NCBI RefSeq assembly: GCF_011397635.1
Contig: NC_064767.1
Span: forward strand, 16,035,537 to 16,099,536
From: Epinephelus fuscoguttatus
Taxonomy: Eukaryota > Chordata > Actinopteri > Perciformes > Serranidae
Direction: 5' to 3'
Length of the DNA stretch: 64,000 nucleotides
Position numbers and translations under genes: made by a program
The notes under the pieces: model-generated
The model's database searches: none
What the model saw: the letters and a program-made list of their open reading frames with translations, nothing else
What the model was told of the DNA's origin: nothing
Shown here: positions 1-14,200 of the stretch, piece by piece
Layout: each line of letters begins with the position of its first letter
How positions within the stretch are numbered: position 1 is the stretch's first letter

Positions 1-280
1 TGGATTTTATTAATAGCAATATTTAATGGATAATGTAAGTAGGAGATAAAAATAAATTTAAACATCTCCATAATGGTGCTGTTATACCCTGATGTTTTAG
101 ATCACATTCCTTATTTACCATCATGCAGATCTTTTTAAGTTACCACTGAGAAAATCACGTAATATTACCTGTGTAACAACCGCTAATCTTGATATGGTTT
201 AATCATACGTGTTATAATGAGAACAAAATGTTGTCAGCAACTTGTTTTCTTCTCCTTTTTGCACAGAGTGAAAAACAGTT

Positions 281-340
<60 letters not shown>

Positions 341-883
341 ATGCACACACTCACAGAGGAAAGAGAAAATCAATATTGGATAATAACAGTTAAACTGATC
401 CGGGGCTTCTGCTCCCACACTCTTCATTCAAAGAGCTCAAACACACCGCAGCCCTTCAACTCAGTTTAAAACCTAACAAAACTGTTTCAATGAGAGTGGA
501 TTACTCCGTAAGAGGAGGGGAATATCATGATCCTGTCGCCTCCTGGAAACGGATTATCGCGGATTAGAAGCTCTCATTGATTTTTTTTCAGACAGGAATG
601 CTTAACGAAGTGCCAAATTCACCTGATGGTAACTTGCATACAAAATGACAGAAGAGCTAGTCTTATTTTCTCTCAAAAAACCCACAGATCAAAGGCGAGA
701 CTTTTCGAATTTTATGGCACATTTGTGGTTTATTCCAACTATAAATATGTGCATTTCTTTTGCACTGATGCATATTGCATGTAGTGTCTCCTGTCAGTGC
801 TAAAATTCTTAAAATATTTATAATTCAATGACAGGAATCTACTTTCACAGTTTTAGTTCTGGGTACATCAGAGCAGTGTTTAC
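1..883. other. PGBD5 intron 5 sequence, no gene seen
   Basis: AT-rich sequence downstream (minus sense) of PGBD5 exon 5. It holds a long CA microsatellite at about 282-338. The overlapping His/Thr- and Val/Cys-repeat reading frames there are translations of that microsatellite. I searched for the terminal PGBD5 exon on the minus strand and did not find it. Confidence 0.6.
282..338. repeat. (CA)n microsatellite
   Basis: Uninterrupted CA dinucleotide repeat of about 28 units, followed by interrupted CA. Confidence 0.95.
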
Positions 884-1081
884 CTTGCTTTGTTGGGGAA
901 TAAGCGTTAGTGAGGAACCTGAAGTGTCCCTTGTTGTACCAGCTGATCAGGGACATGCTGCCTTTCATCATAACTCGGGACTGGCCACGTTGCGCTGGCG
1001 TGGAGCCGCAAACCAGCATGCTTTGTGGTAAGCCTGTACAGTCACTCTTTCTGGTGCTCAGCAGACCGCAGCAGTAGATAT
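884..1081 (-). CDS. pgbd5: PGBD5 coding exon 5 (last exon inside the window)
   Basis: The acceptor is CCCTCTCCAG and the exon starts at 1081. With the leftover G it reads [20 protein letters not shown], then a divergent stretch, then [20 protein letters not shown]. It ends KQ G at AAG|GTAAAC, 198 nt, phase 1 to phase 1. The first residue is Asp where I expect Gly in mammals. An L2-like LINE fragment begins about 160 bp upstream in the intron. Confidence 0.9.
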
Positions 1082-4000
1082 CTGGAGAGGGAAAAATACA
1101 ATTTTATAAATAACTCTGCAACTGAGAGAAGTTCTAACAGTATATACACAGATATATTGCACAGACACATTTACTATGGATCAAATACCAAGTGGTAGTA
1201 GGGTGGCAATGGTATCAGTGGCAAAAATCCCAGAAAATATCATGGTTTCATGGTATATCCATTATTGTTCTCACTGTGCATGCTGCCACTTGGTGACATT
1301 ATCAGAGAACACAATGTCTGTTTCCATAGTTACGCGGATGACACGCAACTGTACATCTCTGCTGAACCAAATGATGCTGCAGCCATAGACTCCATTCCTA
1401 CCTGTCTTTTGGCAATTAATAAATGGATGAGCAATAATTTCTTAAAGTTAAATGGAGACGAAACTGAATTGCTGCTTGTTGGCCCTAAAACAAAAAGAGA
1501 AATGTTGCTTAATAATCTGGGGAAATTAACTCCCTGGATTAAATCCAGGGTTACAAGTCTTGGTGTGATCCTTGATTCAGCTCTAAGCTTCAAGTCCCAC
1601 ATTAACAAGGTGACGAAAACATAATTTTTCCACCTCAGAAACAAAGCCATGGTGCGACCATTTCTTAATGAAAAAGATGCAGAGAAATATATTCATGCCT
1701 TTATTTCAAGCCAAATTAACTACTGTAATGCACTTTTTACTGGCTGCCCAAAAAACACCACTGAGAGACTTCAGCTCAGCTATTAACCAGAACCACAGGA
1801 AGGTCCTCCTCTTTGTATACAAACCGTAAATAAGCTTGGACCGAGCTACATTGGTAAGTCCCTTGTTAACTATTTTCCTCCAAGAACACTGGGATCATCG
1901 GCTGCTGGTTTACTGGAGGTTCCAAGCAACAGCTGGAAGAAGATCGGGTATACAGCCTTTGTCAATTACACCCCAAAGCTATGGAACACACTACCTGTAG
2001 ATACTAGGGAAGCTAGCTCGCTAAATATTTTTTAAAATAAAGCTAAAAACTTATCTGTTCACTTTTGCCTTTAACTAGCTCTTTCTTTTTACACTTCATG
2101 CTGCTGCAACTCTTTTAAAACTAGCTTGATTTTACGATTTATAATTTTAGAACTCTAGAAATGATTTTATGAATCAGTTAATTCATGTTTTAAACTGTTT
2201 TAAATGTCCCTTTATGTTAAATTGCCTTATCTGGTTAATGTCCATTCTGTCTATTTTCATATGAAGCACTCAGTGCTTTAACTGCCCTTATTGTAAAGCA
2301 CTTTGTGCTGCATTTCTTGTATGAAAGGTGCTGTATAAATAAAGTTTATCATTATTATTATTCAGAAGTTTTTGTTGATGGGAGGTCTGACATGTCTCCA
2401 GAGTCGTCTTGGCCTCCTCCTTCTGTTTACGGAGAGTTTTTCTCATCTGGCTCAATACCAGATCAATGGCCCGACCTCTAGCTTGCTCATATGCCAGATC
2501 ATTCTCCATCAATTCTGCTCATGGACAAACCTCAGATTCTGCTGAATCCATGTCATGCTGTCGCACCATCTGGTAAAGTGTTGCGGGCTTTGCAGTGTTT
2601 TCAGCCGTTGCACAGTGCTGCTTTACGGCATCGTGCTCCCACCTAATCAAATAGAGTTCTTTTTGAAGGGCCTTTCTCTCACCCTTCGTCTGCTTAAGTT
2701 TGGCGAGCAGATTGTTGTTGGTGGAGGTTAGCTCCTCATGCTCTTGAGCCATCTTGGTCTGCAGCTGTCTGAGCTCCGACTGTTTGGCTTCCAATTCTTC
2801 TTGTGTGTCCTTGAGTGTTGTGCAGGTCTTCTCCAGCTGCAGTTTCAGAAATGTTATTTCTTTCTGATCTGCAGCCATCTTGCTCTTCACCTGTCTGAGT
2901 TCTGATTGCTGTTGTTCAAGTTCTTTATGAAGGGCCTCCTTTGCTCCCTTCACCTGCTCCAAATCAGCGCCCAGGTCCTTACTGATGGAAGTCTGCACCT
3001 CAAGATCTTTTTGTGTGGTCTTGAGCATTGTGCAGGTCTTCTCCAGCTGTGGTTTCAGATTCTGATCCTCAGCCATCTTGCTCCTTTCCTGTCTGAGCTC
3101 CGACAGCTGTTGTTCTAATTGTTTATGAAGGGCCTCCTTGCTCCCTTCACCTGCTCCAAGTCAGCGCGCAGGTCTTTATTGATGGAAGTCTGCACCTCAA
3201 GATTTTTTGGCGTCTGTCTGAACATTGCGCAGATCTTCCCCTTGGGCAATTTCTGCAACTTCTTATCGCTGGTTGGAGAGTCCATCTGGACTTGTCCATA
3301 GTCGGACTTGATGTTCTCCCGCTGTTCTTGGAGCTTGACCAGGAAATCGTCCAGCAGGTCCTCTTGGACGTCCGGGAGTACGCTCCCCTCTGTTGTACTT
3401 GGGGTGAGCCTGGCCCCACTGTCATTCAGTTCATGCTGCCACTGTTCCTCTAGTGAACTGAGATAAAAATTAATTTGAGGTTCCTTTTGTCTAGAATTGA
3501 ATATTATGAATTCCGTCCCTCTGTGTTATTTTTTATCGTTTGTCTTGGATGTGAGATCGAGCTCGATTTTGATCGACTACTATCACGGTGAGATGCTCTG
3601 AACCAAACTCTGAGCGTCTGATCTGATCTGAACAGCTCCTACTTCAATATTTTTGACCCTCTGAATGTGATGTCATTGTGATAAGAGAGTTCACAGTAGA
3701 TTCAGATATTACATATTACATATTACATATTAAGCACACAGGAGTCACATATGCAGGTTCGATGTTATACTGATGTAGTCCATTCTTTTGATTACTATAC
3801 AGTCACTGCTCTGCAATTATTTTGGTTTTCATTTAACTGTTTAAGTTATCTTTAAATCAAAAATGCCAAAAACAATCACTGGTTCCAGCATCTCAAATGT
3901 ATCTGTTGATTTTCTTCATATTATGTGACTGCTGTAGTTTATCGTCCTCACAGCTGAACCACTTTCACTTTTTCTGTCTTTCCACCCATTCAATTTCTTT

Positions 4001-7000
4001 ATTTCTTACATGGATGAGCAGCGACCAAACAATCATATGGCTGAGCGCTGCTGATTTGTTCTCAGTTTGGAGAATGATGTCTATCTGTGTAGTACAGTAC
4101 ATGTGTGTGTGTGTATGTGTCCACAGTAAGTGCTGCAGAGGTAATTAACTCTGCTAATTAATCCAGTGTGATAAAGTTGATAGAAAAATGTCGGACAATG
4201 CCTTCAGTTTTTTATTTTTTTTTCCAGCTGAGCCCTGTGGTAGCTTTGCCCAATTAGGATGACAAAATATTGATTTTATCTCTGGACATGTTTTTCTTGA
4301 CTTGACGTTCTGCAGCTCGGCCCGGCTGAGTTTAAAATTGCAGTATTTTTGATAACAGGGGTGTAAAACTTTTCACTTTAAGTCATGGTGATGATAATGT
4401 CAAAGGAACCTGATGTGTTGTGCTGAATGTTAGCTCTCTGCCGTCACTGATTTGCTCATTCTCAGCCTTTTATGTCACAATGACATTGTCCCATATTTTG
4501 CTATTATTACGAAAGAAGAAAACAGGTCAGTGAAGAGTATTCAAAAGTGACTCACCATAACCACAACAGGATTATGCTTTCATAATAAAATATGCCTTTG
4601 GTATAATGAGCATGACAATCAGAGCTCTGTGGAAACCTGCTTCAAAGACGGATTATCAGCATAAAATATCACAATTTCCTCCAGAACTATTTCCTGCAGA
4701 TTGCCTCCTGATAAAATATCTCACACTGAGAATATAAGCTACTAACAGTCATACAAAAAAAACCTGTTTGGATTCAGAAGGTGTAGCTGTCAGGTGTTGC
4801 AGTAAGTGGTGTGTCTTTAAAGTGTCCACTTTACCTATTGATTTTTTGAGCCGTGACAAGGCTAAACACTCCCCGCTGAATCTTCCATGATGCATTGTGC
4901 ACGTCAAAAGACAATTAACAGACTGTTGAAGCGCATGCTGGAACTGCTGGTCGATGTTGGTTGAACAGCAAAAAACCATCAATCTCAACGAGTCACTTAG
5001 TGGGAGATTTAGTTGTCAAAGTTTAGTGATGTAATTCCACTTCTTTTTAGTGCAATTTGTCTTTGTTTCAGGAGTTTGCAGCCATGAATGTGAATATTTG
5101 AAATCCTGACAGATACTATTACACAGTAATTCATATCAGGAAGAGATGTTACACCAGTCGCATATTCGTTTGACTTGTTTTTAGGAATTCTGCATTGACA
5201 AAATCTCAACATCAAGTTTTTTATCTTGTTTTGGAAACTTTTAATTCCCTAGCTGACAGATAAATACAAGAACAGTCTGTTGGCCCATGTTTTCACTGAC
5301 ATAAGACAGAGGCATGCTCGTGCTTTCACACATCCCCCATGTGGTTAAAGATTTTTCACTCGGGGTGTAAGTACGGACAGATGAAGAAAAGAAAATGAAT
5401 CATTCTATCTGCATACTGTGGTGCTGATATTTGAAGGTGAAACGTAACAGACTGTTCCTCCCTGTGCTGTTTGGCCTGGGGATGTCATCGTCACAACATG
5501 ACTAAAAGCAAATAAACAAATAAAAAATGCAAAAAGGGAGGGAGATGAGGAGAGAGACTACACCAAAGCAGAGAAGGGAGACGACGAGAGGTGACAGAGG
5601 AGGATGAAGAAAAGGTGTTTTACTTACGCAGCATGACCGAGACAGGCCGACAAATATCTGCTGCTACAGCTCGTTTGTATACCTTGTTTGCTGAATTCGG
5701 TGAAGAGGCTGAGGCTCGTGATGGACGGTCCGGTGAAGATGATGGTGTTTTTGCCCGAGATGTTCTGGCAGAGCTGCTTGGCCACAAGGCTGTGGAGCTG
5801 AGGCTTGTTCTTCAAGGTGGCCAGACTGTCTGTGCCCTCCTTCAGATGGACTGAGATCTGCAGCGTGGGCGGAAAAAAACACGTCGATAAAACAGACATA
5901 AAACTAACAAACTTTACTTCAATTTCAGTATGGTTTTATTGTCCTCTGGGACAGAAAATCCTGCAGCTGCTATTTAAGGCTTAACCCTCTGCAAGGCTGC
6001 AACTTTCACTCTTTAGCAGTGTGTGATGGAACAAACAGTAGTTTCATGATTTTGTTTTTCTTTATCTTACCAGCAGAGGCTAAAAAATTTCCCTTGAGGT
6101 GGCCCTAGGGAAGAGGCCAGGAGTGCCTTAAATCAAAATCTACCTGTATACATAAACTCATGAATGCATTTTCATAGCAATATGCCGATGTCATTTATGG
6201 GAAAAATGCCAGGTTGAAATATATCTGTGACTGGTTGCACAAAACACCTTAGGTTTTCTCCTTGAGTATGACACTTAAGACTTAATTTCTCTGTGGCTTA
6301 GGAACTTACACAGTTACACAGTTACACAGAATCCCCTAAAAAAATCCATTGTTAAGGAAAACTTATTTACTGGGTTGAAAGTGTGGTGATGAAAAGGCCT
6401 ACAAATACTTGACCCTTAAGGTCAAGTTAGAGGCAAAACCTGTTTACTAAAATTGAGCAACCCTGAATGGTCTCGCTCTGGAGAGAAGTCTTGGAGCAGA
6501 GTGACCTGGCAAACATTGTGATGGGGAAACATTGTGATGGGGAAACATTGTGATGGGGAAATAGATGTCGTTGACAGAACACCTTGTGGTAAAATGTCAA
6601 GTATTAAAGCTATAGTTGGTAATGCTGGAGAGCTAGCAAGATTTGAAAGCGGCACCTCCTCTAAGCTCCACCCCCTCCTCCCCCTCCCGTCAGTGCCGAC
6701 TCTCTTTTCTCAGCCTGTTTAGCGGGGCGAGCCGTTACAAGTAACACTGGAAGTGGTACTTTTGGCTGCATTTTCTCTGCCATTGGTCAGCAAACTCCTG
6801 CTAACTCTGTATTTCTGCTGAGGAGTGTGCTGAATATTTCCGGCAATGGTGACATGTGATGAGTGCACACAGGGAGGAGGGAGGGAGGGACAGAGGGGGG
6901 CTCGGGCAGGACGAGACATGAAGGCATCTGATTGGTTCTTTCCATTCGCACCGAATGGCAGGGATTGGTCAGAGTTTTTACAGGCCTGAAGCTGCCACAG

Positions 7001-8184
7001 AGGTCGGATTTTTTTCATCCCTTTTTCTGAACACATTATGTATTGACTACTCTCAGGATAGAAGGACCATTTCACCCAGTATAACAAAAAGTGTTTTTGA
7101 ACAGGATTACCAACTATAGCTTTAAGATAAAGTTCTGGAAACGGCAGGAAATTACACCCCCACATCCCCACACCCACACACGGAAAGTTAAGTATGATGT
7201 TTATCTGAGGAGGAGAATAAAAATGTTTGGTGAACTGCTGATTGTCCATGGAGATTTGCTTGGACTCATGCTTGTGATGCCTGTTATTTTCTCACAAAGT
7301 TGGCTTATAGTTAGTGAAAGAATGGCAGAAGAAAAGAAGACAAGAAAACCATACTGGTCAGAGGAGGAAAAGATTATACTTCTGGAGGAATACAATCATA
7401 GAAAGCACAAACTACAAAGTAAATTTGATCCACAAATACCAGAAAACAGAAAAGAGAGTGAATACAAGCATATTCAAGCAGACAGTGTGAGAAAAATTAA
7501 GTATTATTTAAAGCATGTAAACATGTTCTAGTAAAAAAGTATGAACCTGCATAATAGGTCCTAATCGAGGTCCCTTTTCTTTCCCTCCTTCATTTCCTGT
7601 CATCTTTTTACTGTTAAGTCTCTCATAAAGGCAGGAAATACCCAAATATATACAGCAAAAAAGTATATTTTAGTCTGATGTTGCCACAAGAAGAAAGCTC
7701 ATAAAGAGTCCAAAAATTAAAAGATTTCATCCTCTTGAGAACATCAATGTGTTCAGTAAATTTCATGGTAATCTGCCAAATAAGTTTTGATACCTAAAGT
7801 TGGGCTCTAACTTTTAAAAACATCCCAAGCTACCTATAATATCCAAACTGTGAGGGGATCACAGAGGTGTTTTAAGAGCGCCCACTGAGGGCTGTGATAT
7901 GAATATTTCATGGCAATCTGGCCAGATATGTTCCTCTGGATAAAGGCGGACTGAGCTGTGCTGGTACATGGTGCCCTTGAAGATACAAGTCTCAAAAGAA
8001 ATATGAAGAAAAGACTGACCTTCAAAGAGAGCCATTATTAAATATATACAAATAGAGATGCAAACCTTCAAAGAGTCCAGTGTCCTTATATTCTTGCCGC
8101 TGTTCACGAGCTGAACGGCATTAGCCTGATTAGTCTGCATCTACGTCAGGCCTTTAGCTATTACACTAAGTGGTCAGTCCATGC

Positions 8185-8241
<57 letters not shown>

Positions 8242-11200
8242 CGTGTGGTGCACTGGCTAATGGAATCTCATTGATTCACTCCATTAACTCATTTTATTTC
8301 TTTGAATTTTTTTTTCTCTCTCCCTTGACACAATTCATTTAAAGAGAGAAGATCTCAGTGCAGGCACACATCCACGGACTGGTAAAGACTGAGTGACTGC
8401 CAAATGGCCACAGTCAGTGTGAATGCTAATGCTTATTTGTTAAATGGATGGGATAATGGGATATGGCTCTAAAGGATGGAGCCTGGGATGCGTCTTTCGC
8501 ACAACTCGTTTTACACAGGAGATTTGGGATTACGAGAAAAATTATGAATTGATGTGATTTCATTCGATATAAAGCAACAATAAAAGAGAAAACAGCAAAT
8601 TAAAATTCTGATCGTGGTTGGTCCCTGACTCCGCTATTGTAATTCTGGACTACATCCAGGCTAAAGAAGGAAACGCTTCCCCTGCAGCGTAGTCTTATGC
8701 CCAAGATCTATCTATTTATGGGATCTCTGCAGTGAAAAGCCTTTTTCTTTACAATGTGAGATTATTGTATCACTGTACTTTCCACCAGAGTTCTCCAAAA
8801 GCCTGGTAAAGTTCCTTATTCTCATACTTGAGCAAGAAAATGTGAGCATGCTTTACTAACATCCTTCTTTTATTCTGTTTCTGATGCCAGCATTAAATAC
8901 TGCACTGCACTGGGTGTTATTGTTAAAAAATAAAAGATTAAAAAGGTCTCTTCCCATTGTGCCTCTAGTGCAAGCGATGAGGGACAAAATCTCCCTCAGG
9001 CACAACTCAACACAAAAACCCAAAAAGAGACTTTTGTTCTAAAAAGACTCAAGAAGATAACGACTTGGTTTGACTAACTCAGACAGCTGAAGCCTCATAA
9101 CAGCTTCAGATAAACTTTTAAATATATTTTTCACAAAAGAAGGATTGTGTCCGCCCATCACTGACATTTAAAGTCAGTTTGTCTGCTGTTACCTGACAGA
9201 TAATTAAAGCAAGCAAAACCTGTTCATATGGACAGTTCAGCAAGGGAGGACACGCACAAAGAGAACAAGAGAGACTGAAACTAGAGTCTGGATTTTAAAT
9301 TCTTTTAAATGTGAAAAAATGTGCAAAAATTGCAAACATTTCAGTCCATGTTGGACTCTCCTCAGTGCAAAACGAGGCGTGAGTCACCTTATATGTGGGT
9401 GACTCTACAGATGCACCTAATCAATCACCTGGGGCTTGACTGAACACACATGAAGCCAATTGTGAGCAAGTCAAGTCATCACAAGCACACCAGAATAATA
9501 CAGTTCCACAGCACTGACACATTCTCATACACATACTAACATATTTATAATTAACTTTAAAACTTAACACATTTAAAACACAAGGAGACTAAAACAACTA
9601 ACATGTCAAAAAAAGATAAAATAAGGAAGGCCAGAACTAAAATCAAGAAAACAGTTCTGAACAATCGGAAGTCTTTGCGAGGTTTTTGATGAAGATTATA
9701 AACTCCGATCAGCCAAAACATTAAAACCACTGACAGGTGAAGCGAATAACATTGATAATTTTGTCACAATGCAACGTTCTGCTGGGAAACCTTTGGTCCT
9801 GGCATTCATGTGGCTGCCTTGCCTCCAAAGTCCCCACATCCGGATCGGATCGAGCATCTGTGGGACGTGCTGGTTCCCCACCTCACAACCAACAGGTCAG
9901 ACACCACAGGAAACACCCCCAGAGGTTCTGTGTCCATGCCTTGACATGTCAGAGCCAAGTCCAATACAAAGTTGCACCACCGTGGATTAGAGGTACCTCT
10001 GGGAAACTAGCGCATCCCACAATTGCTCAATCAGATTGGGATCTGGGGAATTTGGTTTCAGGTCATTCCTGAGCAGTTTTTGGAGTGTGCTATGGTGCAC
10101 TGTCCAGCTGGGGATGCCAGTGCCATAGGGGAGTGTTGAGAACAGAAATGATAGACTTGTACACTGGGGATGGGACTCACTGGTACACGAAGATAGAGTC
10201 AAAGAAAAGCTTTCTAATGCTTTAATTTGGTCAAAGTCAAAGATATGTCTGCATTAACATTGAAGGAAAACTCCACTGCAACAATCAGGACCCTTGAATA
10301 TTGTGTTAAAACAGGCCTGAAAACTGTGACCCCATCCTTTGAGGTTAAGGTTAGCTACATACTACATGATAGTTACTATGATTAAAGAGTTGGTTTACCC
10401 AAATTTAAATCATATGCTCTCTCTTGAAACTGAAATTACAGTCTCTAACAGTCTCTCTGAAAACAGTCTCTGAGTAGAGCAGACACCATTTCTGGAGAGA
10501 CATGTTGAATTTTTAATGCAACGTTTCATCACTGTGAGCACCATAAACCCCAAAAAATTCCCTTCACCTTCAATGTACCAGGGTACATATGAAAATTTCA
10601 GAGACATATCTCAAAACCAGGACAAATAAAACCAAATTTATATGTCAAAAAAAGGTCTAGCTGCATAGTTAGTTATCACTGGAGGTAAATAAATTATGTG
10701 AATGATGGTGCTCCTCAGTATCGCAGTGCTGGTGTGCGTGAGTCCTGCATAATATTTATACAGTCATAAAAAATCACTTTAACAAGCTGCATCCTGCGGG
10801 AAACATGAGCGCTCTCACTTTCAGTTTAGCATCCACAAATGCAGTGCAGTAGTTAGGAGGGTTCCTCCATCACTTGTCACCACTTTAACAACACAGAATA
10901 AGAATGGCAGCCTCTTCCAGTTGTGGTTTATAATGTTTTCTCCTCAGTCCTCTGTAATGGTCAGGGTCGGTCAGGTCTGTCAGTGCTCCTGCAGTCCCTG
11001 GCCTCAGTTAAATGGTGCTGTTATATAAGCAACCGGCGTAGGAGTGGAAGGTTGGAGTAAGGGCAAGGTTGTTAGTGAGCAGAGCAGCCCTGCCTGCCTG
11101 AGATGTGACAACACAGATCTAATCGTGTGCCGGCGGCTATTCAAATCTAAAACAACATCAGAAGAAAAATCTTGACAACGAATATTTTTGCCCAGAAGAT

Positions 11201-14200
11201 ATTTTTCACTTCGATGAGATGAGTTTGATCATTTTTGAAAATCAAACTTTGTGTTTTCTGCGTGTAAAGCCTGCAAACATTCACCATCAATTTATTAAAA
11301 GTTATTTTATTCTTTGTAGCGCTGGCGAGTAATTGGCTGAATGCAAAACGAGGCAACATCGACAACCTGAGAATGAGATTTGAAACTTGGTGGAGATCAA
11401 AGACTCTGATGTTTTCATGAGAGCGTTTTTGACTTCGGGCACACTGACGACTTTTTCTTGCATTTTTGATGTAAAATATTATATTTCTGCCGTGAAGTTT
11501 GAAAGCAGCAAATTAATATACCCTCATGGCTAACACACAAACTCATACACTTTTCTCTCTCATCTCTTCACTCTTGCTTGCCTCTTTTCACCCTCAAATC
11601 AGACCTGAAACTGATGTGATCCTGATTGCTGAGTACACTGAGGGGCGAATACATAAAGAATGGATTGCAGCCACTGAAAGCACCGTGAATTGCTCATCAC
11701 TTGAAACCGCTATTTGTCCCATCCAAAGGTCTGATTCACAAGAGACATTGGCTACTATTATAGTACAGAGCAAACATGCCCATTAAGTTTTGCAGCTGAG
11801 TGAATTTCTTTTTTTTTTTGCATCTGTTGGAATTAAGCCGCATGGAAAAACACACATGTTGCCTTTGTGCCAAGAACACAGTGGGCAGATCAATGGAAGA
11901 GAGAAAAAGAAAACTGAAACTGAAACAGAAAGTCAAAAGTGAAATTCTCCTTTGATATATCTGCTCATGGCGATGCCTTTGCCTTCTACAATCACTGCTA
12001 CCATGATCACTGGGTAACCACATGTGGCAATTAGCGCTGGGCTTTGTCTATAGCTTCTTTGCATATGACATCATACATCAGTGCACTGTACAGATGGAGG
12101 GTAGTGAGCTGGAGGCAACACTACACAAACCTCCGTCTAAAAAAAGCCACTTAAAATCCCGAAAATAGTGAGATGTAAAGGGGAGAAGAAAAAACAAAAC
12201 AGAGAAACATCGCCAGGTGTGGATAAAACATCTCCTTCAGTACGCCGGAGTGGAGTCAACTAGTGTCAAACGTTAACATTAAATTGTTGTGTAACACATG
12301 CCTCAAATTGGAAGGAATTACAAAGCAACTTCTCCGTGTTTTTAGCCACGACCCAGATTTCTGACGGCATTTTAACAGACCTCTGGGGACAGTTGAACTC
12401 GTAGGTAGAAAATAATAACTAAAGTTAGCTAACGTTAGCTTGACAGCGGTGCATCCATGTACTAAGTTGGAATTGGGGGTGTGCCATATCATTTAATTCA
12501 CAATAATACCGGTATATTTTTTAATATCATATTAAAAACTCATGTTGTGATATTTGCAATATTTCGGCTTGTTGACATACTGACGTCATACTGTTACCCA
12601 CGGCAACAACAAGCATGGCTGAAAGAGAAATTATTATTGACTCCGCAGTGGTTCCAAAAAGAGGAGCAGCTTCAGTACTGTGACGTCCTGAATGTTTTAT
12701 GAACAGCCCCGGACTTCTCAGACTCTTTTAGCAACTTACAGCTCAGAGGGAACTCATTCAGCGGCTCCTCTGGCAGCAGCACAGCGTCTCTCCCTCTCCT
12801 CTCTCGCTGTGTGCACAGCAGAGTCGGTGTCGTCAAGTGATTTTGTCATAAACCTTTGGTAATGTAAACCTACGTGATGCTCGTGACTTCACAAAAACTC
12901 CATATATGTGAATGTGTGATAGTTGTGGTATCATAACAGCCTGTCACAGGTTACAGCGTGATGATTAGAGGAGAAATGGCAGAGCATAAAGGTCCAGGTG
13001 GAAAAAAACAACTCAGTCATTTAGGATTTTGTTAAAAGAAGGAAATCACCTGTTGATTTATATATATATAGATCCCAGGGGACTTTTTTTGTATTCGGGA
13101 GCTGTTTAAATGTGTAACTTGTGGTAGATTTCATTTTTTTGAACTATTAATATTGTATACAGAATCTTAATCTCACTCTGAGTTACTGTTGTTGTTCACA
13201 TACTAAACAGAAATGATCTCTCATTTGTTAGTTTTTACTGAATATTATACAAATCTGTTAAATCACCAGGAATATTGTTATCGCAAAAATACAATGAAAT
13301 ATCAAGATATTATTTCAGGGCCATATCGCCCACCCCTAGTTTGGAATATCAAAGGCAGTTATACTCAAGCACATTTACTCATCCTGCCAAAAACAAGACA
13401 GCAGTCATTTCAGTCATGAACCCATCTGTCCAAAAAGTACTTTTAGTCCACTGGACTCTTCCTACGTGCTATATCATAGGCAACTGGACTTGCTTCCTGA
13501 AGACGTTTCACCTCTCATCCAAGAGACTCCTTCATTTCTGAAGAAGCCATAAACTGAAGAGGCCTCTTGGATAAGAGGTGAAACATCTTTAAGAACTCAA
13601 GTAAGTCTAGTTGCCTACAGTATAGCACTGACCTGGATGACTCTTGGTGAATCTTCACCAACACCGGACTCTTGTTCACTTTCATTCACATCCACACCTT
13701 TTATCTTGTCTATTTTTACAGTTTTAATTTTATACTTGTTTTTAAGATCTATACACACTGTGTGTGCTTTCAGAATCTGTGTTGTGCGATTGTTTCTAAT
13801 CAGTGTATTGTCTTGTATGTGAAGCCACGTCAAAGAAGATTTTCTGTTAGGACAGACAATAAAGATTTCTGAATCTGAATCTGAATCTAAATTTGCTTGC
13901 TATGTAACGTTAGTAATGTTAGGAGAACTGGAGGGCGAGGGAATATGTGGAACGATGTGTCCAAGCCGGGCAAGTCGTTGGTTGTGGGACAAATGACTTT
14001 TCTTTGTATGGATCACATCAAACATGAGTTTCAGTTTTCTTCATCTTACCATTTCTGTATTCCCTTTCCTCTTTATCCTATCACGCAGCATAAGGATTTA
14101 TTGCTTCTTTCCCTCTGTTTGAGTTTGGCGCATCATAATAGTCATGTGGTTGCAAACAAGCTATTGGAATGTTTTTGCAATAAGGCTTATTTGCATGGAA

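Noticed and set aside
189-427. Two opposing open frames with long His/Thr and Val/Cys runs
   Set aside because: They are translations of the CA microsatellite at 282-338, not genes.
6511-6561. CRISPR-like short repeat array
   Set aside because: Three direct 17-bp units with no spacers in a vertebrate intron; a minisatellite.
6719-7249. 176-codon minus-strand open frame
   Set aside because: It lies across the TTAA-flanked MITE and shows no domain; open by chance.
9987-10202. 71-codon minus-strand frame with transposase similarity as a possible gene
   Set aside because: It is a deleted Tc1 C-terminal remnant with no N-terminal DNA-binding or complete catalytic part.
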